DNA of 64,000 nucleotides from Rhodovulum kholense (GCF_003053725.1 NZ_QAYC01000013.1:1-64000), one strand, 5' to 3'; positions 52,642-62,089 are shown, counted from the stretch's first letter. Notes: a model not told the origin generated them from the letters alone. Numbers and translations are program-made.

Positions 52642-54495
52642 TCATGGGCGCCGGAGATCCGGGTCGCGCCCGAAATCCAGCACATAGTGCAGCTTCTTGC
52701 GCCCCCCCTGCCCCGCCCCGGACACGACATACTGTGCCGAGGTGACATGAAACGGGCCAAGACCGACAGTCAGGAAATGCAGACTCTGCACCCCCCGGAC
52801 CCAGACCGACCCGGCGCTCAGCCCGACCAGAAGCGCCAGCATCGCGACATGGGGCCCGAAGTCCCGCCACCGCGTCCTCAGCCGAAGCCCGTTCTCGGTC
52901 AGATGATGGACCAGGACGGCCGCAACGAGCCCGGTATAGATCGCCCCGTTGAAAAGCGACAGGAGGTAAAAGCCCGCAGCCTCCTCGACCTGGGGCAGCA
53001 GCAGAACCGGCCCCAGCCCCAGCCCGGCGATGCAAAGATAGGGCGCCAGCAGCCGGACCGGCAGCCGCGCTTCGGCCGCGGCCCCCTTCGGCGTGATCCG
53101 GAAATCGACGAAGCCGCCGAAGATCCGGTCGCGCAGCGCCATCAGGATACCCCAGGCGGCCCAGGGCCATTGCACGCAGGGAAAGAGCATGCGTTCCCAG
53201 CTGAGCACCGGCGTCCCGGCGGGGCGGTACAGCCCGTCGCGGCGCAGCATCGCCCCGATGGCGAGAAACACCGCCAGCGTCGGCAGCGCATGGCCCAGGA
53301 AGGCCGGATAGGTCACTCCGGCGAACCGCATGTCAAAGATCAGCGCCGTCGCCAGGATCAGCGTCCCGGTCGCCATGAAGGCCACCTGCGCGGGATAGAT
53401 GCTTTGGGTGAAGAGAAACAGCAGCCTCAGCCGGGGCGGCAGGTCCTTCAGATAGCGCGGCGTATAGCGCAGCAGGATCGTCACGAGGCTGCGCGACCAC
53501 TGGAATTCCTGGGTCAGCATGTCGGCGAAATTGGCCGGCCCCGCGCCGATGGCGATGGCGTCGATGGCATGGACCCCGCGCCAGCCCCCGGCATTCATCA
53601 GCATCGAGGTGGAATGGTCCTCGGCCAGTTCCGGCCCGAGCCCGCCGATCTGTCTCAGCGCCCGGGTCCGGACCGCATAGTGCGAGCCGATGCACAGCGG
53701 CGCCCAGCCGTTGGAATAGCCCGCCTGCAAGACCCCGTGAAACGCCGCCTCGGCGTATAGCCGGGCCCGCGCCGACCAGCTGTCGGCGGCATTCGAGGAA
53801 CAGATCGAGGGCGCGCTGACATAGCCCACGCGCGGGTCGAGGAAGGGGCGCAGCATTTCGCGCAGATAGCCCGGCTGCGGCACGTGATCGGCATCGAGCT
53901 GGGCCACGATATCGTAGCGGTCATAGCCGTGGCTGTCGTAGAAGAAGGCAAGGTTGCCCTCCTTGCAGCGGGTGCGGCGCGGCCAGTCGGGGCGGTGATA
54001 GTCGGCCCGGCCCTTTCGGGTCGAGACCTGCACGCCATGCGCCGCGCACCAGGCCAGCGTCTCGGGCGCGGGGTCCTCGTCGGCCAGCCAGGTGTCGTGC
54101 GGCCAGTCCTGGGCCAGCATCGCGCTCAGCGTCTCGCGCAGGATCTCGAAGGGTTCCGAGGGGCTTTTCGTCACCACCATGGCGACGCGGGCGCCCGCTA
54201 GCCCGGCCAGATCGCCCACGGGCCGCCGGGCCTGCAGCAGGAAGGCCAGGAAATAGGCCTGCAGGAAGGTCAGCCAGCCCAGAAGCCCCGAGCAGATCGC
54301 AAAGCGGAGGCCGCCGATATTATGCGCGGGCTGCAGCCACCAGGACCAGAAGAAGACGGCGGCGCCCAGCCAGGCCAGCGCCGCCAGCCCATAGCGCCAG
54401 CGCTGGCCGCGGGTGAAGAGCGACACCAGAAACGGCCCGCCCGGATCGGCCCCGGGCGGCAGCCCCGCCAGTCCCGCGTCAGGCCATCCCGGCAT
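52642..54495 (-). CDS. Membrane-embedded processive glycosyltransferase, CesA/BcsA-like GT2
   Basis: The protein has about 617 residues. Two N-terminal helices, the GT2 domain, then five or more helices at the C-terminal side. Catalytic elements are WLADEDP, QLDADHVP, the base candidate in LAEDHSTS, and QEFQWSRSLV, which corresponds to QxxRW with the Arg replaced by Gln. No PilZ (c-di-GMP binding) domain is visible after the last helices, unlike BcsA. The ATG at 54495 lies inside the last codons of galE (17-bp overlap). With UDP-sugar epimerase and decarboxylase genes beside it, it probably polymerises a UDP-sugar into an exopolysaccharide. Confidence 0.85.
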   Translation of the reverse strand: MPGWPDAGLAGLPPGADPGGPFLVSLFTRGQRWRYGLAALAWLGAAVFFWSWWLQPAHNIGGLRFAICSGLLGWLTFLQAYFLAFLLQARRPVGDLAGLAGARVAMVVTKSPSEPFEILRETLSAMLAQDWPHDTWLADEDPAPETLAWCAAHGVQVSTRKGRADYHRPDWPRRTRCKEGNLAFFYDSHGYDRYDIVAQLDADHVPQPGYLREMLRPFLDPRVGYVSAPSICSSNAADSWSARARLYAEAAFHGVLQAGYSNGWAPLCIGSHYAVRTRALRQIGGLGPELAEDHSTSMLMNAGGWRGVHAIDAIAIGAGPANFADMLTQEFQWSRSLVTILLRYTPRYLKDLPPRLRLLFLFTQSIYPAQVAFMATGTLILATALIFDMRFAGVTYPAFLGHALPTLAVFLAIGAMLRRDGLYRPAGTPVLSWERMLFPCVQWPWAAWGILMALRDRIFGGFVDFRITPKGAAAEARLPVRLLAPYLCIAGLGLGPVLLLPQVEEAAGFYLLSLFNGAIYTGLVAAVLVHHLTENGLRLRTRWRDFGPHVAMLALLVGLSAGSVWVRGVQSLHFLTVGLGPFHVTSAQYVVSGAGQGGRKKLHYVLDFGRDPDLRRP

Positions 54496-55480
54496 CGGTC
54501 ACGTCCAGTCCCAGGGCCAGCGCCGCATCGCGCAGGATGCCGTCGAGATCGCGATGCCGGGCCTCGAAGCCCAGCGCCTCGCGTGCCCGGGACGGATCGG
54601 CCACCAGCGCGGGCGGGTCGCCCGGCCGCCGCGGCCGTTCCACGACCGGCACCGGGCGGCCGATGACCCGCTCGACCGCCGCCAGAACCTCGCGGATCGA
54701 GTGCCCGCGCCCGGTGCCCAGATTGACCTGCAGATCGGCGCCGCCGCCTTGCAGATGGCGCAACGCCAGCAGGTGTCCCTCGGCCAGATCGCTGACATGG
54801 ACATAGTCGCGGATGCAGGTGCCGTCGGGCGTCGGATAATCGGTGCCGTAAAGCTCGAGCGCGGGACCGCGTCCGGCCGCCGCGAACAAGGCCAGCGGCA
54901 GCAGATGGGTTTCGGGGTCGTGACACTCTGACAGCCCGGCCGACGGGTCGGCGCCGCAGGCGTTGAAATAGCGCAGCGCGACATGGCGCAGCCCGTGGGC
55001 ACGGCCGAAATCGGCCAGCATCTGCTCGCCGATCAGCTTGGTCCGGCCATAGGGGTTGATCGGGACTTGCGGCGTCGCCTCGGTGATCGGCAACGCCTCG
55101 GGCAGACCGTAGCTCGCGCAGCTTGAACTGAAGATCACGCGGTCGAGCCCGGTTTCGCGACAGGCAGAAAGCAGCCCGATCATGCCGCCGACATTGTTGT
55201 CGTAATAAAAGCCCGGATCGCGCATCGACTCGCCGACATAGGCGGCGGCGGCGAAATGGATGACCGCGACCGGCGCATGGGCGCGGATCGCCCGGATCAG
55301 CGCGGCGCGGTCGCGGGCATCGCCCTCGACCAGCGGTCCCCAACGCACCGCGTCGGCATGACCGGTGCTGAGATTGTCGAAGGCTATGGGAAGGTATCCG
55401 GCGTCGGACAGGCGCCGGCAGGTATGGCTTCCGATATAACCCGCCCCGCCGGTGACGAGAACGGGACCTGGCGTTGACAC
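54479..55480 (-). CDS. galE: UDP-glucose 4-epimerase
   Basis: This enzyme interconverts UDP-glucose and UDP-galactose. The 333 residues have the Rossmann motif VTGGAGYIGSH, the SSSCASYG catalytic Ser/Thr region, the YxxxK pair in NPYGRTK, and ALRYFNACGADPSAGLSE typical of GalE. It starts with GTG at 55480, 6 bp after the preceding epimerase gene, and its end overlaps the glycosyltransferase start. Confidence 0.94.
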   Translation of the reverse strand: MSTPGPVLVTGGAGYIGSHTCRRLSDAGYLPIAFDNLSTGHADAVRWGPLVEGDARDRAALIRAIRAHAPVAVIHFAAAAYVGESMRDPGFYYDNNVGGMIGLLSACRETGLDRVIFSSSCASYGLPEALPITEATPQVPINPYGRTKLIGEQMLADFGRAHGLRHVALRYFNACGADPSAGLSECHDPETHLLPLALFAAAGRGPALELYGTDYPTPDGTCIRDYVHVSDLAEGHLLALRHLQGGGADLQVNLGTGRGHSIREVLAAVERVIGRPVPVVERPRRPGDPPALVADPSRAREALGFEARHRDLDGILRDAALALGLDVTDAGMA

Positions 55481-55486
55481 TCTGCG

Positions 55487-56452
55487 TCAGACTCCGGCCA
55501 CGTTTTGATGCATCACCTCTGCAAAATAGGGGATGGTCCGGTCAAGCCCTTCCTCAAGCGGAACCGTCGGCCCCCAGCCCAGCACCCGCTCGGCCAGCGC
55601 GATATCGGGCCGCCTGCGGCGCGGATCGTCGCCCGGCAGCGTCCGGAACGCGACCTTCGACCGCGAGCCGGTCTTGGCCAGCACCAGCTCGGCCAGCGCC
55701 AGTACCGTGAACTCGCCGGGATTGCCCAGATTGACCGGCCCCTTCACCGTCGCGGGCGAGGCCATCAGCCGGACCAGCCCGTCGACCAGATCGTCCACAT
55801 AGCAAAACGACCGGGTCTGACGGCCCGAGCCAAAGACGGTCAGCGGCGTTCCGGCCAGCGCCTGGACGATGAAGTTCGACACCACCCGCCCGTCATCGGG
55901 GCGCATCCGCGGCCCATAGGTGTTGAAAATCCGCGCCACCCGGATATCGACGCCGCGATCCTCGCGATAGAGATGAAACAGCGTCTCGGCGCCGCGCTTG
56001 CCCTCGTCATAGCAGGCGCGCGGGCCGATCATGTTGACATTGCCCCAATAGGTTTCCGACTGCGGGCTGAGCGCCGGATCGCCATAGACCTCGGAGGTCG
56101 AGGCCTGCAGGATGCGCGCGCCTTTGGCCTCGGCCAGATCCAGCAGGTTCATCGCGCCCAGCACGCTGGTGCGGAAGGTATGGATCGGATCGCGTTCGTA
56201 TTGCGGCGGCGAGGCCGGACAGGCGAGGTTGTAGATTTCGTCGATCGGGCCGTCGATACCGAGCCGGTCGGTCACGTCATGCCGGATGAACCGGAAACCG
56301 CGCCGCTGCATCAGATGCGAGATGTTGTCGAGCCGGCCGGTCTGAAGGTTGTCCACGCAGATCACCTGCGCCTCGCCCTCGACCAGCCTGTCGCAGAGAT
56401 GCGAGCCAAGGAACCCTGCGCCTCCGGTCACCAGAACCGTCTTGCCACTCAT
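55487..56452 (-). CDS. UDP-glucuronate decarboxylase (UDP-xylose synthase) family protein
   Basis: This extended short-chain dehydrogenase has 321 residues from the ATG at 56452 (GGAG 7 bases upstream; a GTG at 56458 is the alternative). It shows [44 protein letters not shown], the YxxxK pair in [10 protein letters not shown], and [20 protein letters not shown]. These strings are diagnostic of the UXS group, which converts UDP-glucuronate to UDP-xylose. It is the first gene of the leftward exopolysaccharide operon. A dTDP-glucose dehydratase-like activity is less likely. Confidence 0.9.
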   Translation of the reverse strand: MSGKTVLVTGGAGFLGSHLCDRLVEGEAQVICVDNLQTGRLDNISHLMQRRGFRFIRHDVTDRLGIDGPIDEIYNLACPASPPQYERDPIHTFRTSVLGAMNLLDLAEAKGARILQASTSEVYGDPALSPQSETYWGNVNMIGPRACYDEGKRGAETLFHLYREDRGVDIRVARIFNTYGPRMRPDDGRVVSNFIVQALAGTPLTVFGSGRQTRSFCYVDDLVDGLVRLMASPATVKGPVNLGNPGEFTVLALAELVLAKTGSRSKVAFRTLPGDDPRRRRPDIALAERVLGWGPTVPLEEGLDRTIPYFAEVMHQNVAGV

Positions 56453-56544
56453 GACCACGCTCCACTCAAACCGGAGACACTCTCGTTACCACCGAGCTCT
56501 ACGCCCCCACGATGGTGGCAATAAAGAGAATTTTCGCCTTTTCT

Positions 56545-56572
56545 TTGACGTCTGTTTTACCTGCCGTTTATT
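56545..56572 (+). promoter_or_regulatory. Sigma-70-like promoter TTGACG-N16-TTTATT
   Basis: The -35 hexamer TTGACG (five of six bases to consensus) is followed after 16 bases by TTTATT (four of six). It lies in the most AT-rich part of the intergenic region and reads rightward, away from the UXS gene. Confidence 0.45.
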
Positions 56573-56579
56573 CGGCGTT

Positions 56580-56762
56580 CTCGGTCGGCAAGCAAGTCGG
56601 GATAACCGGGTGTCGGGTCGGCCGACAAGGCTTTCGAAGCACGCCCTTCGGGGCCTCGGACCACGCACCGCGCGGCCCTCGCAACAGCCCCGTCACAGGA
56701 AGCCCGTCACAAGAAGAAAGCCGCCCGTATGTCTCGCAGAAGCGAGAGGCCGGACGGCTTTT
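56580..56762 (+). ncRNA. Candidate small RNA upstream of the exopolysaccharide operon
   Basis: The proposed transcript of about 180 nt runs from the promoter-like pair to a hairpin with arms AAAGCCGCCCG (56717-56727) and CGGACGGCTTT (56751-56761). The stem is 10 bp plus one mismatch, encloses an inner CTCGC/GCGAG hairpin and ends in TTTT. No convincing reading frame spans it. The direct repeat CCCGTCACA lies just before the terminator. The boundaries and the existence of the RNA are inferred. Confidence 0.4.
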
Positions 56763-57003
56763 GGAAGGTGTCCACAACGCCTTGGGTGAAACTCGTGTGA
56801 CGAAACGCGATTGCCCCGCCACGCGATCAACCTGAAGGCCGGACCGCCCTGCGTCAATCTGCTCCAGTTCCAGAACGCCCGATGCGGGACCTAATCCGGC
56901 CACCCGGCACACATTGCCCAAAATAGGGTCACAATCCGGGCGCCGGGGCGAAAAGGACGCCGCCCCAAGCATGGCGCGCGCCGAGACTCGGCCTTCGCCC
57001 CGG

Positions 57004-58446
57004 TCAGACCAGCGCGAAGGCCAGAACCGCCACACCGATGGCCGCGAAGAGCGCGGCAAACCCCGACAGCATTCGCCGGTCGCGGGCCGAGCTTTCGGCA
57101 ACGGCATAGCTGAACCGCTCATAGCCGATCATCTCGGGGCGCAGTCCCAGCCGGGCAAGCGCATCGGCCGCCATGGTCATCATCGGTCCCGGACCGCAGA
57201 TCAGCGCCTGGGTCGCCCCCGGATCGAGCCCGTTCAGCAGCGCCCGCAGATGCGCCTCGGTCAGCGGGCCGGGTGCAAGCCCCGGCCCCGCCCCGCGATC
57301 GACGAGCTTCAGCGGCACCACCCCCAGCTGGTCGCAGGCCGGGCGCAGCAGATCGTCGGGAACCATCGCCTCGGGGCTGCGGCAGGCATAGACCAGCCGT
57401 ACCGGCCGCCCGTCGCCGCGCGCCGCCAGATCGTCCAGCACCGACAGGATCGGCGCGATCCCGACCCCGCCCGCGATCAGCAGCACCGGCCCGGCTCCCT
57501 CCGCCAGCCCGAAACTGCCATGCGGCGCATCGAGCCCGACCGGCGTGCCGGACGCAAGCCGGCCCAGCCGCCGGGTAAAATCGCCCGCTTCCTGAATGAG
57601 AAAGCGCAGGCCCGGCGTGCCCGGCGCCGAGGCAATCGAGAAGGGATGGTCGTACAGCGGCAGCCGCCGCCCGCCGAAGGACAGCCAGGCGAACTGCCCG
57701 GCCCGGAAGGCAAGCCCGCGCCCCGCGGGCGGATCGAGCCGCAGTTCCCAAAGCCGCTCGGCCACCGGGCGCAGCGAGGCGATGCGCCAGTCATCTGCGG
57801 CGGGCCGGGTCAGGCGGCGCAGGTAGACGCCCGCGGCCGGGACCAGCGCGGCCAGCGCAAAGAGGCCCCACCAGGGCAGGGTCAGGCCCGCCGGGCGCGC
57901 GTCGCTGGCGATATGCCACAGCAGCGTGCCGACCAGCGCGACCGCGCCCAGCGCGTGGCTTGCCCGCCAGATTTCATAGCGCAGCGGCAGCCGCTCGCGC
58001 AGCAGGGCCAACGCCACGATCAGCGCCAGCAGGCCCAGCGCCAGCCGCCCGTCGACCAGCCCGTCCTCGGTCGCCATCCGGAAAAGCCGCCGCGCCAGCC
58101 GGTGCGGATGGTCGGCATCGGGCGGCCCGACCAGCAGCAGTGCATGACCCAGCGCCAGCACCAGCGCCGTCGGCGCGGCCCATTTGTGGAAGGCCATGGT
58201 CACGTCGATGCCGATCCGGCCCGAGACCGCCTCGAACCGGCCGCTGGTGACCATCTGCATCAGGATCATCGCGGCCGAGGCGATCCCGGCGCCCGCGGCC
58301 AGCATCATCGACAGCCGCCGATGGTCGAGCCCGCCGGTCCAGGCCAGGGCCAGCGGCAGCAGGATCGCCGCCAGATAAAGGGCGGCAAGGGCGCGGGGCG
58401 GCAGGCCCCGGCGGCGTGAAGACGGGTTCGGACTGCGATCTGGCAT
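57004..58446 (-). CDS. Ferric-reductase-like transmembrane flavoprotein
   Basis: The 480-residue protein has six or so N-terminal helices with histidines positioned for two haems (HKWAAPTALVLALGHALLL and WRASHALGAVALVGTLLWHI). An FNR-type domain follows, with an FAD-binding RxxS-like LYDHPFSIAS (the Arg is replaced), the NAD(P)-binding GGVGIAPILSVL, and ICGPGPMMTMAADAL. A final helix lies at the C-terminus. It would move electrons from NAD(P)H across the membrane to iron or another acceptor. The ATG at 58446 has GGAG upstream. No partner gene is adjacent. Confidence 0.82.
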   Translation of the reverse strand: MPDRSPNPSSRRRGLPPRALAALYLAAILLPLALAWTGGLDHRRLSMMLAAGAGIASAAMILMQMVTSGRFEAVSGRIGIDVTMAFHKWAAPTALVLALGHALLLVGPPDADHPHRLARRLFRMATEDGLVDGRLALGLLALIVALALLRERLPLRYEIWRASHALGAVALVGTLLWHIASDARPAGLTLPWWGLFALAALVPAAGVYLRRLTRPAADDWRIASLRPVAERLWELRLDPPAGRGLAFRAGQFAWLSFGGRRLPLYDHPFSIASAPGTPGLRFLIQEAGDFTRRLGRLASGTPVGLDAPHGSFGLAEGAGPVLLIAGGVGIAPILSVLDDLAARGDGRPVRLVYACRSPEAMVPDDLLRPACDQLGVVPLKLVDRGAGPGLAPGPLTEAHLRALLNGLDPGATQALICGPGPMMTMAADALARLGLRPEMIGYERFSYAVAESSARDRRMLSGFAALFAAIGVAVLAFALV

Positions 58447-58560
58447 GGTTCTGGCTCCGGTGCCGCGCGCCCACGGATGGCCCAAGTGAATCAGCCCGGC
58501 CGCGACGCCGCCTTGCGCCGGATCATTGTGGCGGGCCGAAGGGGGCGCGGCAGATCGTCG

Positions 58561-59274
58561 TCAGGGGCCGGGCGGCGCGGGCTCGTCGGCGAACCAGGCC
58601 AGGTTGTCGGCGCGGATGCGTTCGATCTGGCCCAGGATCCGGCTCAGATGCGCCCGCAGCGCGGTGCAGGCGGCCTCGGGGTCGTGCGCCTTCAGCGCCG
58701 CGACGATGCGCACATGGTCGTCCCAGGCATTCCGCGAGGCGAAGGCCAGCGACAGCATCCGCACCCGGTCCATATGGCCCTTGTTCTCGGCGATCAGGTC
58801 CCAGAAATGGCCAAGCCCCGCACGCTCGCAGATCTCGCGGTGAAAGAGGTCGTCCAGCCGGTGAAAGCGCGGCCGGTCGGCAGCGGCGATGGCCGCGTCC
58901 TGATCGGCCAGCAGCGCGTCGAGCACGTCGAAATCGGCAGGCGTCAGCGCGCTGGCCGCAACCCGCACCGTTTCGGCCTCAAGAGCGGTGCGGATCGCCC
59001 GAGCCCGCATCACCGCGCCGGTCGAGATCAGCGTCACCGTGGTCGCGCGCTGCGGCAGGATCTGCAGGAAGCCCAGCTTGGCCAGCCGGTAGAAGGCGTC
59101 GCGCACCGGCTGGCGGCTGACCCCCATCGCGCGGGCGATCTCGGCCTCGGACAGTTTCGAGCCGGGTTCGAGCTCCAGCGACAACAGCTGGCGTTGCAGT
59201 TCCGCGAAGACACTATCGGCGATCGAGGCCCGCAGGGGCAGCTCGAAACGTGGCGCGAGGATCGGTTTGGTCAT
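58561..59274 (-). CDS. GntR family (FadR/FCD subgroup) regulator of the uronate genes
   Basis: The 237-residue regulator has an N-terminal winged helix (LSEAEIARAMGVSRQPVRDA, then FYRLAKLGFLQILPQRATTV) and a C-terminal all-helical FCD domain. The metal-binding-type residues are in DDLFHREICERAG, WDDHVRIVAAL and LRAHLSRI. FCD regulators of this kind respond to sugar acids or their breakdown products. It is divergent from uxaC and the uronate transporter genes, with a dyad in between, so it most likely represses them until a uronate-derived inducer is present. Confidence 0.9.
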   Translation of the reverse strand: MTKPILAPRFELPLRASIADSVFAELQRQLLSLELEPGSKLSEAEIARAMGVSRQPVRDAFYRLAKLGFLQILPQRATTVTLISTGAVMRARAIRTALEAETVRVAASALTPADFDVLDALLADQDAAIAAADRPRFHRLDDLFHREICERAGLGHFWDLIAENKGHMDRVRMLSLAFASRNAWDDHVRIVAALKAHDPEAACTALRAHLSRILGQIERIRADNLAWFADEPAPPGP

Positions 59275-59303
59275 CGGGATTGAGCGGCAGCCAAAAGTGA
59301 TAT

Positions 59304-59317
59304 ACTAGAATATTAGT
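59304..59317. promoter_or_regulatory. Dyad ACTA-N6-TAGT, operator candidate for the GntR regulator
   Basis: The dyad lies inside the AT-rich stretch 59297-59320, which is also flanked by GTGA and TCAC. It is 30 bp upstream of the regulator start and about 85 bp upstream of uxaC. FCD-type GntR proteins bind short dyads of this sort, so autoregulation and control of uxaC are both plausible. Confidence 0.5.
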
Positions 59318-59402
59318 CACAGCAAAGGCCCGAGTCCACCGCGGACGCAGCGACGGGGCGGACAGCGCAAAGAAGGCCCGGACGGTTTCAGGGGGGTGCT
59401 CC

Positions 59403-60809
59403 ATGGCGCTGCTCGACGCAGACCGGCTGTTTCCGCTCGACCCCGGCGCCCGGACGCTGGCCAGAGAGCTGCATGGCGCGGTGGCAACAGCGCCCATCGT
59501 CTCGCCCCATGGCCATACCGACCCGCGCTGGTTCGCCGAGAACGCCCCCTTCCCCGACCCGGCCCGGCTGTTCGTCACCCCCGATCACTACCTTTTCCGG
59601 ATGCTGCACAGCCAGGGCGTGCCGCTCGACCGGCTGGGCGTGCCGCGCGCCGATGGCGGCCCGACCGAAACCGACGGCCGCGCGATCTGGCGGCTCTTTG
59701 CCGACCATTACCACCTGTTCCGAGGCACGCCCTCGCGGCTTTGGCTCGATCATGCTTTCCAGGAGGTCTTCGGCATAGATCAGCCGCTTGGCCCCGCCAC
59801 CGCCGACGCGATCTACGACCGGATCGCCGATTGCCTCGCCCGGCCGGACTACCGGCCCCGCGCCCTGTTCGAACGGTTCGGGATCGAGGTGCTGGCCACC
59901 ACCGAAGGCCCGCTTGACGATCTGCGCTGGCATGCCCGGATCCGCGACAGCGGCTGGTCCGGCCGGGTCATCACCACCTACCGTCCCGATGCCGTGACCG
60001 ACCCCGATTTCGAGGGCTTCACTCAGAATATCGAGGCCTTCTGCGCCCTCGCGGGTGAAGACCCCGCCCGCTATGACGGCTATCTCGACGCCCATCGCGC
60101 CCGGCGCGCCTTTTTCCGGGGCTTCGGCGCCACCGCCACCGATCACGGCCATCCGAGTGCCGCCACCGCGGACCTGCCCAGCGCCGAGGCCGAGGCGCTT
60201 TACGGGAAGGTCCGGTCCGGCCGGGCCGATGCCGCCGAGCGCGAAGCCTTCCGCGCCCAGATGCTGACCGAAATGGCGCGGCTGTCGCTGGAGGACGGGC
60301 TGGTGATGCAGATCCATCCCGGCGCGTTCCGAAACCATTCGGCCCCGGTTCTCGCCCGCCACGGGCGCGACAAGGGCTATGACATCCCGACGCGCACCGA
60401 CTACGTCCGGGCGCTGAAACCGCTTCTCGACGCGGTCGGCGAGGAACCGGGGCTGACGGTGATCCTCTTCACCCTCGACGAGACCGCCTATGCGCGCGAG
60501 CTGGCGCCGCTGGCGGGGGTCTATCCCTGCCTGCGGCTCGGCCCGCCCTGGTGGTTCCATGACAGTTTCGAAGGCATGACCCGCTTTCGCCAGAGCGCGA
60601 CGGAAACCGCGGGTTTTTACAATACCGTCGGCTTCAACGACGACACCCGCGCCTTCTGTTCGATCCCGGCCCGCCATGACGTCGCGCGCCGGGTCGATGC
60701 CGCGTTCCTCGCGACGCTCGTCCGCAGCGGACGGCTGACCGGGAACGAGGCCCATGAGGTCATCCACGACCTCGCCCACCGGCTTGCCCGGAAGGCCTAC
60801 CGGCTGTGA
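59403..60809 (+). CDS. uxaC: Glucuronate isomerase (uronate isomerase)
   Basis: This enzyme converts D-glucuronate to D-fructuronate and galacturonate to tagaturonate. The 468 residues match the amidohydrolase-superfamily UxaC fold: [20 protein letters not shown] with the HxH metal pair, [27 protein letters not shown], and [19 protein letters not shown] near the C-terminus. The length is standard. It is the first gene of the rightward uronate operon, 22 bp before the dctP-like gene. Confidence 0.96.
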   Translation: MALLDADRLFPLDPGARTLARELHGAVATAPIVSPHGHTDPRWFAENAPFPDPARLFVTPDHYLFRMLHSQGVPLDRLGVPRADGGPTETDGRAIWRLFADHYHLFRGTPSRLWLDHAFQEVFGIDQPLGPATADAIYDRIADCLARPDYRPRALFERFGIEVLATTEGPLDDLRWHARIRDSGWSGRVITTYRPDAVTDPDFEGFTQNIEAFCALAGEDPARYDGYLDAHRARRAFFRGFGATATDHGHPSAATADLPSAEAEALYGKVRSGRADAAEREAFRAQMLTEMARLSLEDGLVMQIHPGAFRNHSAPVLARHGRDKGYDIPTRTDYVRALKPLLDAVGEEPGLTVILFTLDETAYARELAPLAGVYPCLRLGPPWWFHDSFEGMTRFRQSATETAGFYNTVGFNDDTRAFCSIPARHDVARRVDAAFLATLVRSGRLTGNEAHEVIHDLAHRLARKAYRL

Positions 60810-60831
60810 CAGCCACCACAGGGAGGAGACC

Positions 60832-61452
60832 ATGACCCAACTGAAACGCCTCGCGGCGCTGCTGGCCTCGGCAGCCCTCGCGACCGTGGCCCTGGCCCCG
60901 GCGGCCCTGGCCTGCGACCGGACCCTGCGGTCCTCGGACACCCATCCCGAGGGCTATCCGACGGTCGCGGCCGTGCAATACATGGGCAAGCTGCTGGAGG
61001 AGAGGACCGGCGGCGCGCTCGGCGCCAATGCGACGCCGATGCCCTATGGCGAGGTCTATTCCTCGATCCAGACAGGCGTGATCGACGGCGCCGAGAACAA
61101 CTGGCCCTCCTATGACAGTTCGGGCCATTTCGAGGTCGCCCGGCATTACACGCTCGACCAGCACCTGATCGTGCCCGAGGTTCTGGTGATCTCGAAAAAG
61201 ACCTGGGACGGGCTGTCGGCCGAAGACCAGGAGGCGGTGCGGGCGGCGGCGAAGGACTCGGTGCCGCATATGCGCGAGCTTTGGGCGGCGCGCGAAGCGG
61301 AGTCGGAGGCGAAGATGCGCGAGGCGGGCGTCGAGATCGTGACCGAGATTGACAAGACCCCGTTCATCGAAGCGATGGTGCCGGTCTACGAGAAATACGT
61401 CACCTCGGACAAGCTGAAGGACATGGTGACCCGGGTTCAGGCCACCGACTGA
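60832..61452 (+). CDS. TRAP transporter substrate-binding protein DctP with a large internal in-frame deletion
   Basis: The product has 206 residues, whereas DctP proteins of this family are usually about 325-335. The signal peptide ([18 protein letters not shown]) and first strand ([20 protein letters not shown]) are normal, as is everything from [20 protein letters not shown] to the C-terminus. Between them LEERTGGAL joins straight to GANATP at about 61011-61025. The central lobe, with the conserved carboxylate-binding arginine (GLKxRV), is missing. Reading frame, ribosome binding site and neighbours are intact. The protein is probably unable to bind its sugar-acid ligand. An assembly artefact is possible. 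Confidence 0.85.
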   Translation: MTQLKRLAALLASAALATVALAPAALACDRTLRSSDTHPEGYPTVAAVQYMGKLLEERTGGALGANATPMPYGEVYSSIQTGVIDGAENNWPSYDSSGHFEVARHYTLDQHLIVPEVLVISKKTWDGLSAEDQEAVRAAAKDSVPHMRELWAAREAESEAKMREAGVEIVTEIDKTPFIEAMVPVYEKYVTSDKLKDMVTRVQATD

Positions 61453-61516
61453 GCGATGCAGGCGGCGTGCGGCCCGGGTTGTGCGCCGTTCCGCGGGGGC
61501 AACCGGGGAGGAAAGA

Positions 61517-62086
61517 GTGCAGCGGACGATGCTATGGGTCGCGCGGGTCACCGGCGCGCTTGCCACGGCCGGGCTCTGGACGGCGGGGGCGGGGCTTGTG
61601 TTGATGACCGTCTTCATCGCCGCCCAGGTGTTCTGGCGTTACGTGCTGAACGACTCGCTGCAATGGACCGAGCCCGCGGCGGTGATGATCATGGGCTGGT
61701 TCATCTTCCTCGGCGCGGCGGTGGGCCTTCGCGAGGGCTATCACCTGTCGTTTGACGTGGTGCTTTACGTTTTGCCGGACCGGGTGCGGCCCTGGCTCCA
61801 TTCGGTGTCGGACCTTGTCGTCGCGGGGTTCGGCGCGGGCATGGTGATCTTTGGCGCCGAACTGGCCGATCGGACCGCGGGCAACAAGCTGCCCGCGCTG
61901 GGCATTTCGGGCGCCTTCGACTTCCTGCCGCTGGTCGGCGGCGGCGCGTTACTGGTTCTGTTCGCGCTGGAACGGCTGGCCCGCCGCGCGGCCGGGCTGC
62001 CGACGCCCCGCTTCGGCGACGATCACGAGATCGAGCCCAGCTCGGATGCCGGGCTGTCCGCCGCACCCGGGACGGAGGCGCGCTGA
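61517..62086 (+). CDS. TRAP transporter small permease, DctQ type (uronate locus)
   Basis: The 189-residue protein has four membrane helices with DSLQWTEPAAVMIMGWFIFL, the DctQ signature. I chose the GTG at 61517 because GGGGAGG lies five bases upstream; an ATG at 61529 would also work. The C-terminus ends in a polar tail. It sits between the shortened dctP and dctM and belongs to the uronate operon. Confidence 0.88.
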   Translation: MQRTMLWVARVTGALATAGLWTAGAGLVLMTVFIAAQVFWRYVLNDSLQWTEPAAVMIMGWFIFLGAAVGLREGYHLSFDVVLYVLPDRVRPWLHSVSDLVVAGFGAGMVIFGAELADRTAGNKLPALGISGAFDFLPLVGGGALLVLFALERLARRAAGLPTPRFGDDHEIEPSSDAGLSAAPGTEAR

Positions 62087-62089
62087 GCG

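Larger units (their letters stand above)
56453..57003. other. 551-bp intergenic region upstream of the exopolysaccharide operon
   Basis: No protein gene is supported. The left part is AT-rich and should contain the leftward promoter for the UXS operon. On the plus strand it also holds a promoter-like pair and, about 185 bp further, a terminator-like hairpin; together these define a possible small RNA, listed separately. A direct repeat CCCGTCACA occurs at 56689-56697 and 56704-56712. Confidence 0.5.

Noticed and set aside
56512-56835. Plus-strand 107-codon frame starting MVAIKRIFAFSLTSVL
   Set aside because: The start looks signal-like, but there is no ribosome binding site. The rest is unstructured low-complexity sequence, and the stretch contains a promoter-like pair and a terminator inside the frame.
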